DNA from: Streptomyces camponoticapitis
GTDB lineage: Bacteria > Actinomycetota > Actinomycetes > Streptomycetales > Streptomycetaceae
NCBI RefSeq assembly: GCF_014646115.1
Contig: NZ_BMMV01000003.1
Coordinates: forward strand, 340,770 to 404,769
Length of the DNA: 64,000 nt
Reading direction: 5' to 3'
Shown: piece by piece, positions 58,802 through 64,000 of the stretch
Layout of the letters: each line of letters begins with the position of its first letter
Numbering within the stretch: position 1 is the first letter of the stretch
Program-made: the position numbers and the translations under genes
The notes under the pieces: generated by a model
Database searches by the model: none
Told to the model about the DNA's origin: nothing
The model's input: only the letters and a program-made list of their open reading frames with translations

Positions 58802-59104
58802 TCAGCCCAGGTCCAGTTCGAGCACGCGCGCGTGCAGCACCTGCCGCTGCTGGAGTGCGGCGCGGACGGCGCGGTGCAGTCCGTCCTCCAGATAGAGGTC
58901 GCCCTGCCACTTCACGACATGGGCGAAGAGGTCTCCGTAGAAGGTCGAGTCCTCGGCGAGCAGCGTCTCCAGATCCAGTTGGCCCTTCGTGGTGACGAGC
59001 TGATCGAGGCGGACCGGGCGCGGCGCTACATCCGCCCACTGCCGGGTGCTTTCCCGGCCGTGGTCGGGATACGGCCGCCCGTTACCGATGCGCTTGAAGA
59101 TCAC
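58802..59104 (-). CDS. Small conserved protein, ParB-like / annotated VapB-type
   Basis: 100 aa. WADVAPRPVRLDQLVTTKGQLDLETLLAEDSTFYGDLFAHVVKWQGDLYLEDGLHRAVRAAL resembles the ParB/Srx-like fold ending in DGLHR. Homologues are commonly annotated 'VapB family antitoxin' in Streptomyces, but I see no ribbon-helix-helix or AbrB motif and no VapC toxin beside it. The antitoxin label is doubtful. Confidence 0.8.
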   Translation of the reverse strand: MIFKRIGNGRPYPDHGRESTRQWADVAPRPVRLDQLVTTKGQLDLETLLAEDSTFYGDLFAHVVKWQGDLYLEDGLHRAVRAALQQRQVLHARVLELDLG

Positions 59105-59283
59105 ACGGAAAGCCTACCGGGCGAGCGCCTCCGGGCGCAGCCATGGCGCGGGGGTGCAAACAGATCCATACGGGTCAAAGTGGGAGCGACGTATGAGTGG
59201 AACCGTCCCGTCCGGTGACGTCGCCGCCCATATCGCCTTCTAGGGAGGTCCGACGGCCGCCGCCTGTGCGACGGGCGGACGCA

Positions 59284-59323
59284 CCGCGGGCGCCGGGGGA
59301 ATCAGCTCCCCCGGCGCCCGCGG
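59284..59323. terminator. Perfect 17-bp terminator hairpin
   Basis: CCGCGGGCGCCGGGGGA pairs with its complement around a 6-nt loop. It lies ~100 bp beyond the M28 peptidase stop, after the tandem repeats. Confidence 0.85.
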
Positions 59324-59386
59324 TTCATGTCTTTCCGTCAGCCGGGCTGCCGGTCAGAGAGTCGGACCGTCAGGTCGTCAGACCTT

Positions 59387-59432
59387 CCGGCTGTCAGGAA
59401 TCTCCGGCTGTCAGGACTCTCGGGCTGTCAGG
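59387..59432. repeat. 17-bp tandem repeats beside the peptidase stop
   Basis: CCGGCTGTCAGGAATCT, CCGGCTGTCAGGACTCT and a partial CGGGCTGTCAGG follow each other; looser copies (CGGTCAGAGAGT, CCGTCAGG) extend to ~59350. The last unit includes the stop codon of the M28 gene. Confidence 0.75.
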
Positions 59433-61005
59433 CCCGGGACTCGTGCTCGTGGTCGTGGGCGTTCGACGCGCCGACGCCCGTGTCGCCACCCGTGGTGCGC
59501 TCAGCCTTGGCCGAGGGCGCCGCGCCCGCCGCGCCCGCCTTCGCGGTGAGCGGGCTCAGGTCGTGGGCGTAGCGGCCGACAGCGTTGGCGATGACGTCGA
59601 TGTTGACGTCGAAAGCCTTCCTGTCGATGTTGTCGAGGTCGTCGCAGGCCGCGTGGTAGCAGGGGTCGTAGGCGATCCCGGCCTCGCCGCCGAACTTCGT
59701 CGCCTGCGCGGCCGTCTTGATGCCCTCGGCGCCGGTGAAGGTGCCCCCGGAGGGGATGCCGACCTCTATGAAGGGCCCGTAGTCGGAGCGGCCGGTGAAG
59801 TCGGTGCCCTCGTGCGGGTGGTTTTTGCTGTCGAGGAAGTCGGTGATGCCCTTCTCCAGCTGTGCCGATCCCTCCGGGCCCGCGCCCGCGCCCACGCCGT
59901 CCGAGTCGTCCCCGTCGTAGACGAACAGGCCGAAGTTCGGCGAGGCGATCATGTCGAAGTTGAGGTAGAGCTTGATCTGCTCCGCCTGCTCGGGGCTGAG
60001 GCCCTTCACGTAGTCGTCGGCGCCGAGCAGTCCGAGCTCCTCGGCCGACCACCAGGCGAAGCGCACTTTGTTGGCGGGCTTCTCGTGCGACTTGGCGAGC
60101 TCAAGGGCGACTTCGAGGAGACCGGCGGAGCCCGACGCGTTGTCGTTGATGCCCGGGCCGGCGGTCACGGAGTCCAGGTGGGAGCCGAGCATCACCGTGT
60201 TCGCGGCCTTGCCGCCCTTGGTCTCGGCGATCACGTTGCGCGTGACGCGCTTCTCCTGGAGCTGCCGGATGTCCAGCGAGACCGTCACGGGGCCGGCCGC
60301 CGCCTCGGCGGCGAGCTTCGTGCCCTCGGCCTGGGTGACACCGCCCGTGGGGATCCTGGCCGCCGCCGGGTCGCCCAGGGTGCCGCTGAGGGCGCCCTCG
60401 GTGTTGTTCGAGACGATCGCGGCGACCGCGCCCGCGGCGGCCGCCGTCTGCTGCTTCACGGCGAAGTCGCAGCCGCCGCGCAGGATGAGCGCGATCTTGC
60501 CGGTGAAGGCGCCCGCGGCGTAGTCGCCGGCCTCGCAGCCGGTGGTCGCGTCGACCGGTACGACGGCGAGCTCGGCCTCGATCCCGCCCTTGGGCGTGGA
60601 CTTCGTGTACGACATGGCCGTGACCTCGGAGTCGCGCGGCGTCGGCGCGGTGACCTTCAGCGTCTGGGCCTGCGTCTCGATGTACGTGAACTCGAAGCTG
60701 TCGTACGAGACGTTGTAGCCGGCCTTCTTGAGGAGGCTGTACACGTACGCGGCGGAGGCGTCGTGGCCGAGCGAGCCCGCGGCGCGGTGGCCGCCGGCGG
60801 AGTCGGCGATGTCCTGGAACTTCTGCAGGTGCTTGTACGCGTCCTTGCCGGACGCCTCCTTGACGAGCTTCCCGGCGAGTTTCGCCGCGTCCCTCGCCGG
60901 ATCGGGCCTGTTGTGCGCGGAGGCGGAGGATGCGGACAGCAGAAGCGGGGCGGTGAGCGCGGTGGCGGCTGCGACTGCCAGGAGTCTGCGGGACGTTGCG
61001 TTCAC
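59428..61005 (-). CDS. Secreted M28A aminopeptidase with PA domain
   Basis: 525 aa from a GTG at 61005 with GGAAGGA upstream. Signal peptide ~1-30. The PA insert lies at ~140-230 (GCEAGDYAAGAFTGKIALILRGGCDFAVKQQTAAAAGAVAAIVSNN). The two-zinc catalytic set is visible: H276 (GSHLDSV), D288 (GINDNASGSAG), E322/E323 (WWSAEELGLLGADDYV), D351 (NFDMIASPN) and H451 (DPCYHAACDD). Spacing agrees with Streptomyces griseus aminopeptidase. It releases N-terminal, mostly hydrophobic, residues outside the cell. A His-containing acidic tail (HDHEHESRA) ends the protein. Confidence 0.94.
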   Translation of the reverse strand: MNATSRRLLAVAAATALTAPLLLSASSASAHNRPDPARDAAKLAGKLVKEASGKDAYKHLQKFQDIADSAGGHRAAGSLGHDASAAYVYSLLKKAGYNVSYDSFEFTYIETQAQTLKVTAPTPRDSEVTAMSYTKSTPKGGIEAELAVVPVDATTGCEAGDYAAGAFTGKIALILRGGCDFAVKQQTAAAAGAVAAIVSNNTEGALSGTLGDPAAARIPTGGVTQAEGTKLAAEAAAGPVTVSLDIRQLQEKRVTRNVIAETKGGKAANTVMLGSHLDSVTAGPGINDNASGSAGLLEVALELAKSHEKPANKVRFAWWSAEELGLLGADDYVKGLSPEQAEQIKLYLNFDMIASPNFGLFVYDGDDSDGVGAGAGPEGSAQLEKGITDFLDSKNHPHEGTDFTGRSDYGPFIEVGIPSGGTFTGAEGIKTAAQATKFGGEAGIAYDPCYHAACDDLDNIDRKAFDVNIDVIANAVGRYAHDLSPLTAKAGAAGAAPSAKAERTTGGDTGVGASNAHDHEHESRA

Positions 61006-61200
61006 AGGGGTCCTTCCGATGCGAACGAGCGAAAAGGAGCGAACTGAACGAGAACGGTGGTGAGCTGACCAGGCCGTGTCCACGGCGCTACTTCGAAGAC
61101 ACGACCTAGGGAAAGCTAGCGACCCGGAAGGTCGTAGGGGAACAGATGTGCCACAAGTCATGGCCTCGCCCTGGTCCCCCGGCCACCGTCTGACGCCCGT

Positions 61201-61803
61201 TCAGCTCCTTGTGCTCTCGGCCGCCTTCGCCGCCTTGGCCGCGCGCTTGGTCTCCTGCTTGTGCTCGCGGACCTTGGCCAGGGTCTCGGGCCCGGTGATG
61301 TCCGCCGCCGAGCGGTACGAGCCCTCCTCCCCGTACGCGCCGGCGGCCGCGCGCCAGCCCTCGGGCTGTACGCCGTACTGCTTGCCGAGCAGCGCGAGGA
61401 AGATCTGCGACTTCTGCTTGCCGTAGCCGGGGAGTTCGCTCAGCCGTTTGAGCAGCTCCGTGCCGGTGGCGACATCTCGCCACAGTGCGGCCGCGTCCCC
61501 GTCGTAGTGCGCGACGAGGAACTGGCAGAGCTGCTGCACACGCTTGGCCATGGACCCCGGGTAGCGGTGCACGGCGGGCTTCTCCGTGAGCAGCGCGGCG
61601 AAGGCCTCGGGGTCGTACACGGCGATCGCGTGCGCGTCCAGATCGTCACCCCCCATGCGGACGGCGATGGTGTACGGCCCCGCGAAGGCCCATTCCATGG
61701 GCACCTGCTGGTCCAGCAGCATGCCGACCAGCGCGGCCAACGGGCTGCGGGCGAGGAGTTCGTCGGCCTCGGGTTGCTGTGCGATGCGAATCGTCGTGCT
61801 CAT
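61201..61803 (-). CDS. HhH-GPD-type base-excision repair family protein
   Basis: 200 aa from ATG 61803. LLARSPLAALVGMLLDQQVPMEWAFAGPYTI and LKRLSELPGYGKQKSQIFLALLGKQYG form the helix-hairpin-helix core of the HhH-GPD glycosylase fold. Actinobacterial members of this short group lack the FeS cluster and usually the catalytic Lys, so glycosylase activity is unproven. The Lys/Ala-rich C-terminal tail (ETKRAAKAAKAAE) may contact DNA. Confidence 0.9.
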   Translation of the reverse strand: MSTTIRIAQQPEADELLARSPLAALVGMLLDQQVPMEWAFAGPYTIAVRMGGDDLDAHAIAVYDPEAFAALLTEKPAVHRYPGSMAKRVQQLCQFLVAHYDGDAAALWRDVATGTELLKRLSELPGYGKQKSQIFLALLGKQYGVQPEGWRAAAGAYGEEGSYRSAADITGPETLAKVREHKQETKRAAKAAKAAESTRS

Positions 61804-61854
61804 GGGCAGATGGTGGACCGGGAGGGGGAAAATATCAGGGAGGCCACGCCCTGA

Positions 61855-64000
<2,146 letters not shown>

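Noticed and set aside
59193-59243. A 16-codon plus-strand frame (MSGTVPSGDV...) after the ParB-like gene region
   Set aside because: A GGAGCG box is present, but there is no structure, no known leader pattern and no downstream gene on that strand for it to control.

Overview
The window is very GC-rich, with strong third-position G/C bias, GTG and TTG starts and actinobacterial gene families (DUF397, XRE-DUF5753, SigF/SigN, an SSI-type protease inhibitor, geosmin synthase). It is chromosomal DNA of a Streptomyces. Gene order from about 20 kb to 59 kb (SigE-family sigma factor, acyl-CoA ligase, PAS/sensor protein, SSI, tRNAs, sigN-sigF, tadA, upp, LytR-C protein) matches, from memory, a conserved core block of S. 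coelicolor.

Layout. 1-9 kb: the 3' part of a type II L-asparaginase, an ECF42 sigma factor coupled to a DGPF protein, a RibD/DHFR-like reductase, an orphan HypX/HoxX-type protein, an orphan cytochrome b and a secreted GH43 enzyme. 9-16 kb is accessory: a small island (DUF397 plus XRE-DUF5753 regulator, less GC-rich), tRNA-Ser(TGA), and the most unusual gene here, a 777-residue membrane-anchored protein with long Gly/Ser and Ala/Gly linkers that ends in a pierisin/scabin-like ADP-ribosyltransferase domain. 16-28 kb: secreted proteins, a primase-polymerase-like protein, the SigE-family sigma factor, acyl-CoA ligase, a giant PAS/pseudo-kinase/receiver scaffold, SSI, tRNA-Ser(GCT) and tRNA-Arg(ACG).

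28.0-30.8 kb is a decayed 2.7-kb integrative element in tRNA-Arg. It has a 48-bp duplication of the tRNA 3' end, a duplicated tRNA terminator hairpin, the C-terminal stump of a tyrosine integrase, a fragment of a different tRNA (Pro) and a phosphotransferase pseudogene with two frameshifts. 31-44 kb: tandem-TerD protein, PQQ-type beta-propeller, PIG-V-like mannosyltransferase, small enzymes, an atypical orphan OmpR-family regulator, and an MFS/TetR efflux pair with a clear palindromic operator.

44-48 kb is a MarR - MFS - YceI cluster in which both the transporter and the YceI protein carry carboxypeptidase-regulatory-like domains; two matching candidate MarR boxes lie upstream. 48-59 kb: a 183-bp inverted-repeat element, tandem sigN and sigF, small conserved proteins, a secreted discoidin/beta-helix enzyme behind a LacI-type palindrome, an F420-dependent enzyme, tRNA-Ser(CGA), tadA, upp and a LytR-C protein. 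59-64 kb: a secreted M28 aminopeptidase, an HhH-GPD protein and the first two thirds of geosmin synthase.

Starts were moved from the longest reading frame wherever a Shine-Dalgarno sequence, signal peptide or family N-terminus supported it. All family assignments are by eye; none was tested by a database search.
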